A DNA stretch of 64,000 nt, from assembly GCF_023195835.1 (NCBI RefSeq), contig NZ_CP096199.1, forward strand, positions 1,860,001 to 1,924,000, in the 5' to 3' direction. Of this stretch, positions 18,384 through 26,930 are shown one piece after another (within the stretch, counting starts at the first letter, position 1; each line of letters opens with the position of its first letter). This stretch comes from Vibrio sinaloensis (lineage in GTDB: Bacteria > Pseudomonadota > Gammaproteobacteria > Enterobacterales > Vibrionaceae). The position numbers and the translations under genes are program-made. A model generated the notes under the pieces. It saw nothing but the letters and a program-made list of their open reading frames with translations, had not been told where the DNA came from and made no database searches.

Positions 18384-19235
18384 TTACTTAACTACAGAAC
18401 TATAAGAATCACGTGCAAATGAAATATATCTATCCAAAGTGGAAAAATTCTTATCAGAATATTCGGTAGATGCTAATTCATTCAATAATCCAGAGACTAT
18501 GCTTGCAACTGAAACCGAATTAGTTTTACTCCTTTTAATAGAGCCGTATAACTCCGGATTTTCTATCAATTTAACCAAATAACCAACAAGAAGAATTATA
18601 TCCTCTTCACTACTTTTCCTGTTCGGTGGTAGGTATACATTCCCTTTTTCAAAACATGGTTTAGATAAATCTGTACCAAACTTAGGTAACCACTTACCAT
18701 TTTTATGAAACCTTTTAATCCTCTCAATGTCTTCAAACTTAACAAATACCTTAGCCTCATCAAATATAATACCATTCACGCCAAAGTCATACCCAGTTGC
18801 ATAGTAATTAATATCATAATCATCGATTATTGAACCTTGTATTCTTTTATCAAATTCGATAACTATATCCATGGATTTATCTAATAGTTTATTTACAAAC
18901 TTTTCGGTCCCAAGGTGAATGTCTTGAACACAATAACTCGGTATAGACCACATACCACTAATTTCACACTCGGCCCTGACCGAGAATAATTCATCATTAA
19001 TAAAAGCATTTACCTGATACTTACTTTTATCTAGTCTAATATTTCTATCTTCACTTTCAAGCAACCCACTAATGAATAATTCATTCAAAGAACTCACTTC
19101 GGTAGTTGCTCGCACATTCTTAGTAAACTTCAAGTAAATATCAACATATTCATCCTGTGCATATCTCAGCAAATCTTCTGTAGATATACCTGTGATTTGA
19201 CTTGCACTTTTTAGATTACAATCACTATACATCAT
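18384..19235 (-). CDS. Hypothetical island protein
   Basis: A 283-residue protein of no family I recognise. The N-terminus (NLKSASQITGISTEDLLRYAQ) looks like a small helix-turn-helix or MerR-like segment, and the rest is soluble with no signal peptide, membrane segment or catalytic motif seen. AAAGGAG precedes the ATG at 19235. It lies between the integrase and alpA on the same strand and is low in GC, so it is probably an island-specific cargo or regulatory gene. Confidence 0.55.
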   Translation of the reverse strand: MMYSDCNLKSASQITGISTEDLLRYAQDEYVDIYLKFTKNVRATTEVSSLNELFISGLLESEDRNIRLDKSKYQVNAFINDELFSVRAECEISGMWSIPSYCVQDIHLGTEKFVNKLLDKSMDIVIEFDKRIQGSIIDDYDINYYATGYDFGVNGIIFDEAKVFVKFEDIERIKRFHKNGKWLPKFGTDLSKPCFEKGNVYLPPNRKSSEEDIILLVGYLVKLIENPELYGSIKRSKTNSVSVASIVSGLLNELASTEYSDKNFSTLDRYISFARDSYSSVVK

Positions 19236-19312
19236 GTTTTCTCCTTTAACTTAATTAAACACGTCAGCAAAAAATATTTCAGGTAAATTATGCTTCATCT
19301 ATATTCATGAAA

Positions 19313-20539
19313 TTAATTGACTTTTATTATTGAGTAAGATCCATACGAATTATTCTCAATATAGTCACTCCACCACTTCATTAACTCTCTACGCTTATCC
19401 AAGTACTTAGTTCGGTTATAAGCAGCTCGAATTCTGTTCCGTTGCTGATGTGCTAAAGCGGCTTCGATTACATCTGGATCAAAGCCCTGCTCGTTTAATG
19501 TTGTTGATGCTAACGAGCGTAATCCATGTGCTGTTGTACGCCCCTTGAAGCCCATTTTTCCTAACGCTTTATTGATTGTTTCTGAATCTGTATGGCGCTT
19601 AGGGTCGCGTACTGAAGGAAATATAAAATCTCGATGGCCACTAATGGGTTTGACAGCATCTAAAATTGCAATCATCTGCTTAGTTAGAGGGATTTCATGC
19701 ACCTGCTTCATCTTCATACGACTAGCAGGAATTACCCAAAGCATGCGTTCAAGATCGATTTCATCCCAACGAGCACCGGCAGCCTCATTCGGTCTAGTCA
19801 TTGTGTGGAGTTGCCATTCAATTAAACAACGAGTTGTAGTTTGGATATTCGCAGTCGCTACTCGTTGGACTAACTCAGATATTTCCTCAGGCTTTAGTGC
19901 TGCCATATGAGTCACAATTGGTTTCTGAAATACATCACGAATACCTATAAGAGGGTTTGTCTGAATCAAACCGTAGTTAACCGCATAGTTCATGATTTCA
20001 TTCAGCAGTTGAGCTGTACGTTTTACCGTCTCTAACCTGCCGAGTTTTTCAAGGCGACGTAATGTATTGATCGCCATCGGTGCTGTTAGCATACAAATCG
20101 GTAAGCTACCTAGTTCAGGAAAGATATAGAGTTCTAGCTTTCGCCAATTGTCGTGAATTGTTTTAGGTTTAAGCCTGTTTACTTTTGAATCTCTCCACAT
20201 CTCTGCCACCACGAAGAAAGTCATTGAATTTTCTTTATCACGTGCGGCTTTCTCTTCGGCCTTCATAAGTTGCAGATCGACACCCGCATGAACTAATTTG
20301 CTCAGTTCCAACGCCTTTGCTCTCGCCTCAACTAAACTTACCAGCCTAAAGCTTCCAAGCCCCATAATTGAAGGTCGACCCGTGCTTGTTCGTATATATC
20401 TAAATTCCCACGTTTTGTTTCCATTCGGTTTAACATGAAGATACAAGCCGCCCCCATCTGAAAGCCTGTAACTTTTCTCTTCACCTTTTGCATTCTTGCA
20501 TCTTTGATAAGTCAATTTATTGGTTGCTCTCGCCGCCAT
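19313..20539 (-). CDS. P4-type tyrosine integrase
   Basis: A 408-residue site-specific recombinase that would integrate and excise the island. The N-terminal arm-binding domain (DUF4102 type) is visible in RLSDGGGLYLHVKPNGNKTW. Catalytic residues follow the family order: R249 (MTRPNEAAGARW), H338 and R341 (HGLRSLA), H364 (LAHQ) and the nucleophile Y374 (AAYNRTKYL). A GGAG ribosome site precedes the ATG at 20539. It is the right-most gene clearly belonging to the dpd island. Confidence 0.93.
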   Translation of the reverse strand: MAARATNKLTYQRCKNAKGEEKSYRLSDGGGLYLHVKPNGNKTWEFRYIRTSTGRPSIMGLGSFRLVSLVEARAKALELSKLVHAGVDLQLMKAEEKAARDKENSMTFFVVAEMWRDSKVNRLKPKTIHDNWRKLELYIFPELGSLPICMLTAPMAINTLRRLEKLGRLETVKRTAQLLNEIMNYAVNYGLIQTNPLIGIRDVFQKPIVTHMAALKPEEISELVQRVATANIQTTTRCLIEWQLHTMTRPNEAAGARWDEIDLERMLWVIPASRMKMKQVHEIPLTKQMIAILDAVKPISGHRDFIFPSVRDPKRHTDSETINKALGKMGFKGRTTAHGLRSLASTTLNEQGFDPDVIEAALAHQQRNRIRAAYNRTKYLDKRRELMKWWSDYIENNSYGSYSIIKVN

Positions 20540-20801
20540 ATTGAATCCGACTCCTTATTCACCATTCGTATTACCTAGGTTACAACTAGGACCTAAAACT
20601 CCTAAATGCGTGATCAAGAGCACAAAAATCAAATCAAGAAAAAACACATCCTATTGATTAATAAGATAAATTTTATTGACAACCCAGTCATTAACAATAA
20701 ATGGCGGAGTGTGAACTGGTGACTGACGCGCTAAACTAATCTTCGAAAGACAATAAATGTGATCGACATAACATTTTTAGGATCTAATTGGTAGAACGCG
20801 A

Positions 20802-21152
20802 ATGCAAAGCTCAGACTGGATATCGAGAATGGAATGTAATACTTTAAGTAATATCAATCATTTAATTGATGATTGCACCAGATTTTGGAGATTTGAATCT
20901 AGTGATATCCTATTAAAGGGCATGCTAGATTTAGAGGATACAAAGATGATTGTTCAAGTGCTAAGCACATCAATAGCCTTCATAGTTGTAGGGATTATTG
21001 TGAGTCCGCAAACACCTTTGTGGCTCAACTGGATAGCGTATGGATATCTTTTTCTGATGATTTCGGTTGGCTTGTTTTTAATTAATGCAGAGCGTATAGC
21101 TCGTTATTTAGAGAAAAAATTGGATGAGATGAGAAAAGATCACGACAGTTAA
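20802..21152 (+). CDS. Small two-span membrane protein, hypothetical
   Basis: A 116-residue protein with two hydrophobic stretches, IVQVLSTSIAFIVVGIIV near residue 50 and NWIAYGYLFLMISVGLFLI near residue 75, and a charged C-terminus. No family recognised. The ribosome site is weak, and the N-terminal 35 residues are not hydrophobic, so the true start could be later. It lies just right of the integrase and may be in the adjacent accessory region rather than the island. Confidence 0.45.
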   Translation: MQSSDWISRMECNTLSNINHLIDDCTRFWRFESSDILLKGMLDLEDTKMIVQVLSTSIAFIVVGIIVSPQTPLWLNWIAYGYLFLMISVGLFLINAERIARYLEKKLDEMRKDHDS

Positions 21153-21212
21153 AGACGAAAAATTAAAAGCGATATGGCCTGTAGTACAATTTTGTTCTTT
21201 TCTTTGAAAAGT

Positions 21213-21326
21213 TTAATCTAGATTGTACTTTTCTGAAAGATAACAAACAATGGGCCATCCAATTACGAACACAAGCACAAGAAATCCTACGCACATTCCT
21301 AAATATATTAACGCCCCGGTTGTCAT
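21213..21326 (-). CDS. 37-residue single-span membrane protein
   Basis: An open frame from ATG at 21326 to TAA at 21213 encodes MTTGALIYLGMCVGFLVLV... ending YLSEKYNLD: a short N-terminus, one transmembrane helix and a polar tail. A strong GGGAGG lies 8-9 bases upstream, which is unlikely by chance beside such a coherent frame. No family recognised. Confidence 0.45.
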   Translation of the reverse strand: MTTGALIYLGMCVGFLVLVFVIGWPIVCYLSEKYNLD

Positions 21327-21685
21327 ATATAAGCCTCCCTTTAAATATTTTATTGTAAGAGCGGACAATCACTCTCGCTATGTAACTACTGCGCCCATTA
21401 TAAATGTTAACATTAGCATAAAGTGACATATTTTAATAATGGACAAAGCAAAAGCGCAAATCCAGACTACACCCCTTCCAGCAACACAGAGCTGAATAAA
21501 TAGATTGACTCGATAAAAGTCCAACCTGTACGAGATTATAGGTCTAAGACATAGGATAACGAAAGTATATAGGCCCAGAATCGTGGAATCGAGAAGGAAT
21601 CCGTTGACAACTAATAGTAATTTTGGAAATAAATAATGACTGATAGAATCGAATTATCAATCAGTTACAAAACGGAAACTTTATT
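21327..21685. other. Non-coding gap before lipoprotein cluster
   Basis: About 360 bases with no credible gene. It must contain the promoter of the lipoprotein gene at 21686; no clear -35/-10 or repeat was recognised by eye. Confidence 0.4.
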
Positions 21686-22576
21686 ATGATGAATATAAAA
21701 TCAATCACAGTCACGCTATCTATGCTTGCGGTTTTGAGCGGTTGTGCGGCTAAACCCGAGCCAGTAAATCCAGTGCCTTTTTCGGACAAAAACAGCTACG
21801 CCCTTAACGTCGCCAATCAGACTGTTTTGACACGCAATGACAGCCCTCTACGCGACTTTACTCAACAAGAGAAAGAGAACATTACGCTAGCAATCGGTCG
21901 AGCTAGATCTGGTGGCGACACATCAATGTTGTTTGGTGGTTTAAAGCTCTTAACTCTAGACCTTACGGGGGTTATAGATATTGCTGGTGGTGCTGCCGCC
22001 AATCTTGCGGATCGCGACCACGACTCAGGAAGGGATCAATGGATTATTGAGGTGGATGCCACTAAGTTTACTAGTGAACTAGAGGCGCAGAGATACATTC
22101 TGGATACACTTGACAAGGCTACTTTAGAAACCCTTAAAAAGTACGGAGATGTGAGTAAAAGGAACATCAAAGACAGTGGTTTTGTTTATGTTATCAATGA
22201 CGACAAAAATGAATACAACATGGGGGGCTACCAGTTAAATAGCCCTAAAAAAGGCTTGCTCTCACTAAGAACTATTTCTATTGACCAAAAGGTAGGGGAG
22301 TTTTATACATACGGCATCAAAAATAGTGACTATCTGGTTGAGAATCACCTTGTAAAAGCAACCTCGCCACTATCACTCAGTGTCCGAACCAAAAAAGATA
22401 TCGATTTAACAGAGTATTATAAGGATCTAACCAAAAATTTGCCTGAAGGGTTCTATCTATACATTGCCGCAATGCCTCAGTTTAGAGTTAACAATACTAC
22501 CTATACCGACTATTCCGAGGTCTTACCCGCCATCTACACACAAGGCAAAAAGTATGAGTTCATCAAGCCTGAATAG
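21686..22576 (+). CDS. Putative lipoprotein
   Basis: A 296-residue exported protein with a lipoprotein signal peptide (SMLAVLSGC, Cys at about residue 19). The mature part is soluble, with a glycine/alanine-rich stretch (DIAGGAAANLADRDHDSGRD) near residue 105. I do not recognise the family. It overlaps the next lipoprotein gene by 23 bases and heads a run of exported-protein genes. Confidence 0.6.
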   Translation: MMNIKSITVTLSMLAVLSGCAAKPEPVNPVPFSDKNSYALNVANQTVLTRNDSPLRDFTQQEKENITLAIGRARSGGDTSMLFGGLKLLTLDLTGVIDIAGGAAANLADRDHDSGRDQWIIEVDATKFTSELEAQRYILDTLDKATLETLKKYGDVSKRNIKDSGFVYVINDDKNEYNMGGYQLNSPKKGLLSLRTISIDQKVGEFYTYGIKNSDYLVENHLVKATSPLSLSVRTKKDIDLTEYYKDLTKNLPEGFYLYIAAMPQFRVNNTTYTDYSEVLPAIYTQGKKYEFIKPE

Positions 22577-22940
22577 CCTGTCTTTGTTGGTGAGCTTATT
22601 AGCGGTGTCGGGGTGTACCCCTGATACCGTCCAACCGCCATCGAATGCGCTTAACGATGTGTTTAACGAGGCAATCATTACCGGTGAATATGTCGATCGG
22701 CATAGCGGGGCAATGTTGGCATTTGATAGCGGTAGTGCAACGTTAATAACCGACCAAGGAAGCATGGAAAAGCCCGTCAAAGTCTCTGGTGATAAGGTGA
22801 CGCTGCTTATGGGAGAAGGTCAAGATAGTCGAATCACGCGCCCAAACCTTGAACTTATCATTGCAAACAACGGCGATGTCTTGTTGTGTACCGCCTGTGC
22901 AGCAATGGGGCTGGATTCGCATTGGTATCGGAACAACTAA
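22554..22940 (+). CDS. Small putative lipoprotein
   Basis: A 128-residue protein starting MSSSSLNSLSLLVSLLAVSGC, a clear lipobox. The mature domain (GEYVDRHSGAMLAFDSGSATLITDQGS) is soluble and beta-rich in appearance. The ATG at 22554 follows AAGGCAAAA and overlaps the upstream gene, indicating coupling; a longer reading frame to 22464 lacks a signal peptide in phase and is rejected. Function unknown. Confidence 0.6.
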   Translation: MSSSSLNSLSLLVSLLAVSGCTPDTVQPPSNALNDVFNEAIITGEYVDRHSGAMLAFDSGSATLITDQGSMEKPVKVSGDKVTLLMGEGQDSRITRPNLELIIANNGDVLLCTACAAMGLDSHWYRNN

Positions 22941-22958
22941 CAAGATTGAGTATAAGTG

Positions 22959-24149
22959 ATGAATAAAACACTGTTGGCGTGTTTGGTTAGCCTTTCGTTC
23001 TCGGCCCAAGCCGCTGTTTCTTTGGTTTCTGAAAATGACGATTACATAACGTTAAAGGTGAATGAGCGTTATGTGCTTGGTGATAACGACACATTAACCA
23101 GCGCAAAAGAGTTAACGCTCGAGCAAGCGAAAAAAGCTGCATCCGATTACGCTGGAACGTATGTCGAATCAGAACTTCATGTATCAAACCAAAAAATAAC
23201 TAAACAACAAGTGCGCGTTCTCACTGCGGGATTTCTCGAGGTCATCGAGCGCAGAGACAGCCAATCTATTAATGGAAGCGGAAGCGTAGTGCTCGACACC
23301 GAGGCCAAGATAAAGCTATCCAAAGAGGCGATTCAAGATGGCTTGGCCAAGCTGAAGAGCGACCCCGAACGCAAAGCAAAAATGGACGCACTTGAAAGAG
23401 ACAACCAGAGGCTTCGCAATGAAGTGCTCAACCTTACGCAAAAGATTAATGAGAGCGCCCGAACGGACTTGCTCGCTGAGCGTGACGCGGTGCTGGCTAA
23501 GTTGGATAGCAACCGTATTGCCGCGAAGAAAGTCTTTGAGCAAGGGACACTGTTTCAACTGGCGATGATTGATGGCCAAGATTATGACCTGGCCAAACAA
23601 GCCATTGATCGAGATGTGTTTGGTTATTTCAAGTCTCAAACAGAAATCACACTCGGCAACCCAAAGTTCAAAAAGAACAGTGATGGCACATACGATATTC
23701 ATGTGCCGGTCGCGTGGAACATTCCGATGAGTCCAGTTAGAAATGTAACCTCAAACTACTTCTACACGTTCGAGAACAAAAGGTATTACCCACCTTATAC
23801 GCTCGGTTTCCCGCGATACAAAAACGTTAGCGACGAAAAGAAAAAAGCCTACAGCGCCGATTTATTGGACTATATGACAAGCCATACAGTCGCCATTGAG
23901 ATAAAGGCGGCGAACAAGGCCGGTTATCTACCAATTTCTGGAAAGACACACTTTTTCGCTGGGGAAGACTATGCATTTCAGTTCTCGAACGATTCAAAAA
24001 ACAATGCAATGCTGGGATCGAATGTGGCCGGCAAACGTCACCATAATCCGGTGGTCATCAAAGGATTGACTCAAAGTGAGCTTAAGCAAATCACCTCCTT
24101 GGAATCAAAGGTGGTTGTGGTGCCCAACTCGAAATTTGGAAGGATGTAA
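22959..24149 (+). CDS. Exported coiled-coil protein with an LPP20/FlgT-like N-terminus
   Basis: A 396-residue secreted protein with a signal peptide ending SFSAQA. Residues 45-90 (ELTLEQAKKAASDYAGTYVES...) resemble the repeat found in FlgT and LPP20-like envelope proteins. Residues 135-175 form a likely coiled coil (KMDALERDNQRLRNEVLNL). The C-terminal 200 residues are of unknown fold. It lies in the lipoprotein cluster, 9 bases before the next gene. The ATG at 22959 is preferred over a GTG just before it. Confidence 0.55.
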   Translation: MNKTLLACLVSLSFSAQAAVSLVSENDDYITLKVNERYVLGDNDTLTSAKELTLEQAKKAASDYAGTYVESELHVSNQKITKQQVRVLTAGFLEVIERRDSQSINGSGSVVLDTEAKIKLSKEAIQDGLAKLKSDPERKAKMDALERDNQRLRNEVLNLTQKINESARTDLLAERDAVLAKLDSNRIAAKKVFEQGTLFQLAMIDGQDYDLAKQAIDRDVFGYFKSQTEITLGNPKFKKNSDGTYDIHVPVAWNIPMSPVRNVTSNYFYTFENKRYYPPYTLGFPRYKNVSDEKKKAYSADLLDYMTSHTVAIEIKAANKAGYLPISGKTHFFAGEDYAFQFSNDSKNNAMLGSNVAGKRHHNPVVIKGLTQSELKQITSLESKVVVVPNSKFGRM

Positions 24150-24152
24150 ATC

Positions 24153-24506
24153 ATGAAGCATAGCGTCAGGTTCTGCGTTTTATTGATGACTGCATCAGCC
24201 TTTGCTCAAGAGCTTAGCGGATCGGCCTGTGTGCCTGATAGCGGTAATGCAATCAAGGATGAAACGATAGCGAGAGCGTTAGCAAAAGGGCAACTGGCCC
24301 ATGAGTTGGGGGTTGAGGTCAACGCAAGAACCGAACTCAAAACAGTCACCACAGAGAGTCACCATAACGTTGAAACCACGGATGTTATCACTGAGCAGGT
24401 GGAATTGACCAGCCGGCACAAAGTACAGCGCGTAAGCACTGTCTCTTCGGGGTATCGCGTTCAAAACGGACAGCGCCACTACTGTGTCACAGTCAAACAA
24501 GGATAA
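24153..24506 (+). CDS. Small secreted protein, LPP20/FlgT-like
   Basis: A 117-residue protein with an N-terminal signal peptide (CVLLMTASAFA). The mature part has a run ETIARALAKGQLAHELGVEVNARTEL, similar to the FlgT/LPP20-type helical segment, then a beta-rich end with a cysteine (HYCVTV) that may pair with C26. It starts 3 bases after the preceding gene, so the genes form one operon. Confidence 0.5.
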   Translation: MKHSVRFCVLLMTASAFAQELSGSACVPDSGNAIKDETIARALAKGQLAHELGVEVNARTELKTVTTESHHNVETTDVITEQVELTSRHKVQRVSTVSSGYRVQNGQRHYCVTVKQG

Positions 24507-24514
24507 CTCACTTA

Positions 24515-24742
24515 ATGGTCAAGACAAAAATTGCAATGCGCCAGTTTGAACACGAAATCGCGTCATTGCGCGAAAAATATCCGTCATTGCTAAATGCGAA
24601 CTATCTCATTCAAGAAGTATCAATATGTGAGCGTTACTTGAGTAAGCACCCTGCACTAAAGTCATCGACAAAAGCAGCGACCGCGCCTAACACCTTTGCA
24701 AACTCAGCTCGCTTATTGTTACTAACGGGCAGTGAAAACTAG
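24515..24742 (+). CDS. Small hypothetical protein, possibly truncated by an amber codon
   Basis: A 75-residue basic, soluble protein (MVKTKIAMRQFEHEIASLREKYPSLL...). It starts eight bases after the previous gene. The frame stays open after the TAG at 24740 for 57 more codons to a TAA at 24914, and the continuation reads like protein, so this may be the N-terminal part of a broken gene. No family recognised. Confidence 0.4.
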   Translation: MVKTKIAMRQFEHEIASLREKYPSLLNANYLIQEVSICERYLSKHPALKSSTKAATAPNTFANSARLLLLTGSEN

Positions 24743-24916
24743 AGTAAGTACAAAAAATCACCTCTTTTCAAAGGGTGGTCAGCACTAGAAATCAATCTGG
24801 CCATCAAACAGAAAAAATCGATCCCAGACGAAGTTAAAATCACCTTTGTTGATTACAGTGAGTACAAAAAATCGCTCGGAGAGGTGGACAAAGAGCTGAT
24901 CGCTGATATCGAGTAA
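24743..24916 (+). pseudogene. In-frame continuation beyond TAG, likely gene remnant
   Basis: Following the TAG at 24740 the same frame reads SKYKKSPLFKGWSALEINLA... through to YKKSLGEVDKELIADIE and then TAA. It has no own start codon with a ribosome site. A 17-bp direct repeat (AGTAAGTACAAAAAATC at 24743 and AGTGAGTACAAAAAATC at 24857) makes the SKYKKS and SEYKKS segments. Either a remnant, or the C-terminal part of a gene disrupted by a nonsense mutation. Confidence 0.4.
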
Positions 24917-24985
24917 TCTCGTTAAGTTTGGAATTTTGGAAAACGTGATACAACGAAGTCGTCAACGCATACAAAGGAAAGAGCC

Positions 24986-25615
24986 ATGCAAAAGAACACG
25001 TTAATAGCGGTCGCACTGTCGTCACTGACGTTGGTCGGCTGTACATCAACCCTTCAAACTGCTGCTGATATAACTAAAGATCAACTTGAGGCACAGGCCA
25101 TCAAAAATGAAATGGAGCAAGAAAAGGCACAGGCTATTCTTGCTTCTGTGCCCCAATGGGTAATCAACCCACCGAAACCGGACGCTACAGGTGTTTATGG
25201 AGTCGGGGTTGGTGAAAGCTCAAAACTGCAGTTGGCCATTAAAAAGTCCGGCTTGAACGCACAATACGAACTCGCCAAGTCTCTAGGTCAAGAGCTATCA
25301 GGTAATGAGCAAAGTTATTTGCGCGATTCGTCAACGGGCACAACGGAGCAGTACACGCAACTTGTCGACTCTCTGGTGGCTGAAATTCCAATGCAGGGGT
25401 TCGAAGTGGTTCAGCAAGAGCTGGTTACACTGGATGGCAAGTTTACCTCCTATCAGCTTATGAAGATGCCCTACGAGCAGTTTAATCGAGCGTTAGATAC
25501 TCGTGGCGCATCAACGCAGCAGGAAGAGATTAAGGAAGCGTTCACAGCGCTCCAAGAACGACTAACGCTTCGAAAAGGGAATGAAAAAATGTCCATCGAT
25601 GACACTAAGCAATAG
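24986..25615 (+). CDS. LPP20-family lipoprotein
   Basis: A 209-residue lipoprotein with lipobox TLVGC (Cys at about 19). The mature part contains VPQWVINPPKPDATGVYGVG near residue 50, followed by a helical repeat (QLAIKKSGLNAQYELAKSLG), the pattern of LPP20-type lipoproteins, which commonly have the W-x(3)-P-P-x-x-x-x-G-x-Y-G-x-G motif. Likely outer-membrane anchored in the periplasm. It has its own short upstream region and ends the exported-protein cluster. Confidence 0.65.
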   Translation: MQKNTLIAVALSSLTLVGCTSTLQTAADITKDQLEAQAIKNEMEQEKAQAILASVPQWVINPPKPDATGVYGVGVGESSKLQLAIKKSGLNAQYELAKSLGQELSGNEQSYLRDSSTGTTEQYTQLVDSLVAEIPMQGFEVVQQELVTLDGKFTSYQLMKMPYEQFNRALDTRGASTQQEEIKEAFTALQERLTLRKGNEKMSIDDTKQ

Positions 25616-25697
25616 TTAAGTTTTGCATAGCAAACTTATCCAATCAAACGCTGCATACTTAGCCTAGTGATAGTTTCAGTCATTAGAATTGACGAAA

Positions 25698-25914
25698 AGT
25701 AATACCAGATTTGCCATAATTCAAGCGCCGGCCCCAAGAATGAAAAAGTATTACAAAGCCAAGAAATCCACTTTAACTTCAATTATTTAACTTGGAGCAA
25801 TTTGCGCAGACCATTACATTTCTGGTATTAAAAATCCTTTTTAAAGGACTTCAATATTACTTATAAGTAATACTCTGTCACTCTTCTAAGTAATACCCGG
25901 CGTAAAAGTATTAC
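25698..25914. repeat. Cluster of GTAATAC motifs downstream of tRNA-Ser
   Basis: GTAATAC or its complement GTATTAC occurs at 25699, 25748, 25867, 25890 and 25908, with partial copies (GTATTA at 25825, TATTAC at 25855). Five exact copies of a 7-mer in about 220 bases is far above chance (expected about 0.03). No gene is seen in this 410-bp stretch. Confidence 0.6.
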
Positions 25915-25989
25915 AAAGAGTCTCGGATTCAATAGCACTCTATTAAACCGTATTAGAGCATAAGCCATTGATTTTAATCTGATCAAGAT

Positions 25990-26020
25990 ATAAAAAAAGA
26001 CGTCCTAGGACGTCTTTCTT
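25990..26020 (-). terminator. Terminator of tRNA-Ser
   Basis: AAAGACGTCC/GGACGTCTTT forms a near-perfect palindromic stem, followed on the minus strand by a run of T (A-run at 25990-25999). It lies just downstream of the tRNA 3' end. Confidence 0.8.
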
Positions 26021-26028
26021 CAAGAATG

Positions 26029-26116
26029 TGGCGGTGAGTGAGAGATTCGAACTCTCGATACGTTGCCGTATACACACTTTCCAGGCGTGCTCCTTCAGCC
26101 ACTCGGACAACTCACC
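26029..26116 (-). tRNA. tRNA-Ser (anticodon GGA)
   Basis: On the minus strand the 5' end begins GGTGAGTTGTCCGAGTGG and the 3' end closes ACTCACC-G-CCA, giving a seven-base acceptor stem with encoded CCA. The anticodon loop CTGGAAA gives anticodon GGA. A long variable arm (GTATACGGCAACGTATC) and TTCGAATC T-loop confirm a class II serine tRNA. tRNA-Ser genes are common island insertion sites. Confidence 0.95.
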
Positions 26117-26261
26117 GAATCAGATTGTGGTTAGCGCAATCGGCTAACGAGGCGCTAATTTAATGATTCTATTGGTATAGGTCAAGCCAAATAGCCAAAA
26201 AAATCCTAGTCTGTGGTGCAACTGGTCACTAACTGTCTAATTTGATCGGCAATAGAGCAAA

Positions 26262-26711
26262 TTAAGCCTGTTGATAGTAGCCGGGGACTCTAAACCACTT
26301 ACGACACATATCGAGGAAATAACCGTACAGTACGCCCATCGCACAAGAAACCACAGCATTGGAGGCAACTGCGGTTGCAATCTGTTCTGGTTGTGCGCCC
26401 ACAGCAAATAAGATCGCCGCATAAACCGGTGACTGGAACAGCACATACGCCAGCAAGTCTGATAGATTCTTCATCATGCTTGATGGCGATACACGATAGC
26501 CTTGCTTGAGGACATAGTCACGAAACACTCCGTAAGGCCAGGCGATCGCAATATTGACTGGTATTGATAACGTCCTTGAGGCCAATGATTGCTCGAATGT
26601 CATACCTGACACAAAAACCTCAATAATCATTCCCGAAACAAAACAAAACACGACCATCGCAAATGTATCTGCGGCGGCATGGCGGATGCAAAAAGGCCCA
26701 CGCGACTTCAT
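26262..26711 (-). CDS. alaE: L-alanine exporter
   Basis: AlaE (YgaW) family inner-membrane protein that exports L-alanine. The match to E. coli AlaE is clear: [19 protein letters not shown] near the start, then [19 protein letters not shown] and ending [12 protein letters not shown]. Choosing the ATG at 26711 gives 149 residues, the same as E. coli; the frame extends to 26780 but that adds a non-homologous hydrophobic N-terminus. It stands alone. Confidence 0.88.
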   Translation of the reverse strand: MKSRGPFCIRHAAADTFAMVVFCFVSGMIIEVFVSGMTFEQSLASRTLSIPVNIAIAWPYGVFRDYVLKQGYRVSPSSMMKNLSDLLAYVLFQSPVYAAILFAVGAQPEQIATAVASNAVVSCAMGVLYGYFLDMCRKWFRVPGYYQQA

Positions 26712-26930
26712 AAACAACACCAAACAAAAAACCAACATAATCAATTTAAAAGGAACCATAAACCAGATAATAAGCAACAACCCAGTTTATAGCGCTATTA
26801 AAACATTATTTCATTAGTTTTAAATTTCAAAGTTTATTTGCGAGGGTGAATAATGCACCAAATCTAGTAAACAAACTAGATTAAGTCACTATCACGCTAG
26901 AAAAGCCGTAGAATTTGCTTTAGATGAAAG

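Noticed and set aside
20540..20801. Possible att site next to the integrase
   Set aside because: I looked for a copy of the tRNA-Ser 3' end here and saw only a short TGGCGG match, too little to support an att site.
21163..21429. 88-codon minus-strand frame
   Set aside because: It overlaps, in another frame, the 37-residue membrane protein, which has the better ribosome site and a coherent transmembrane helix.
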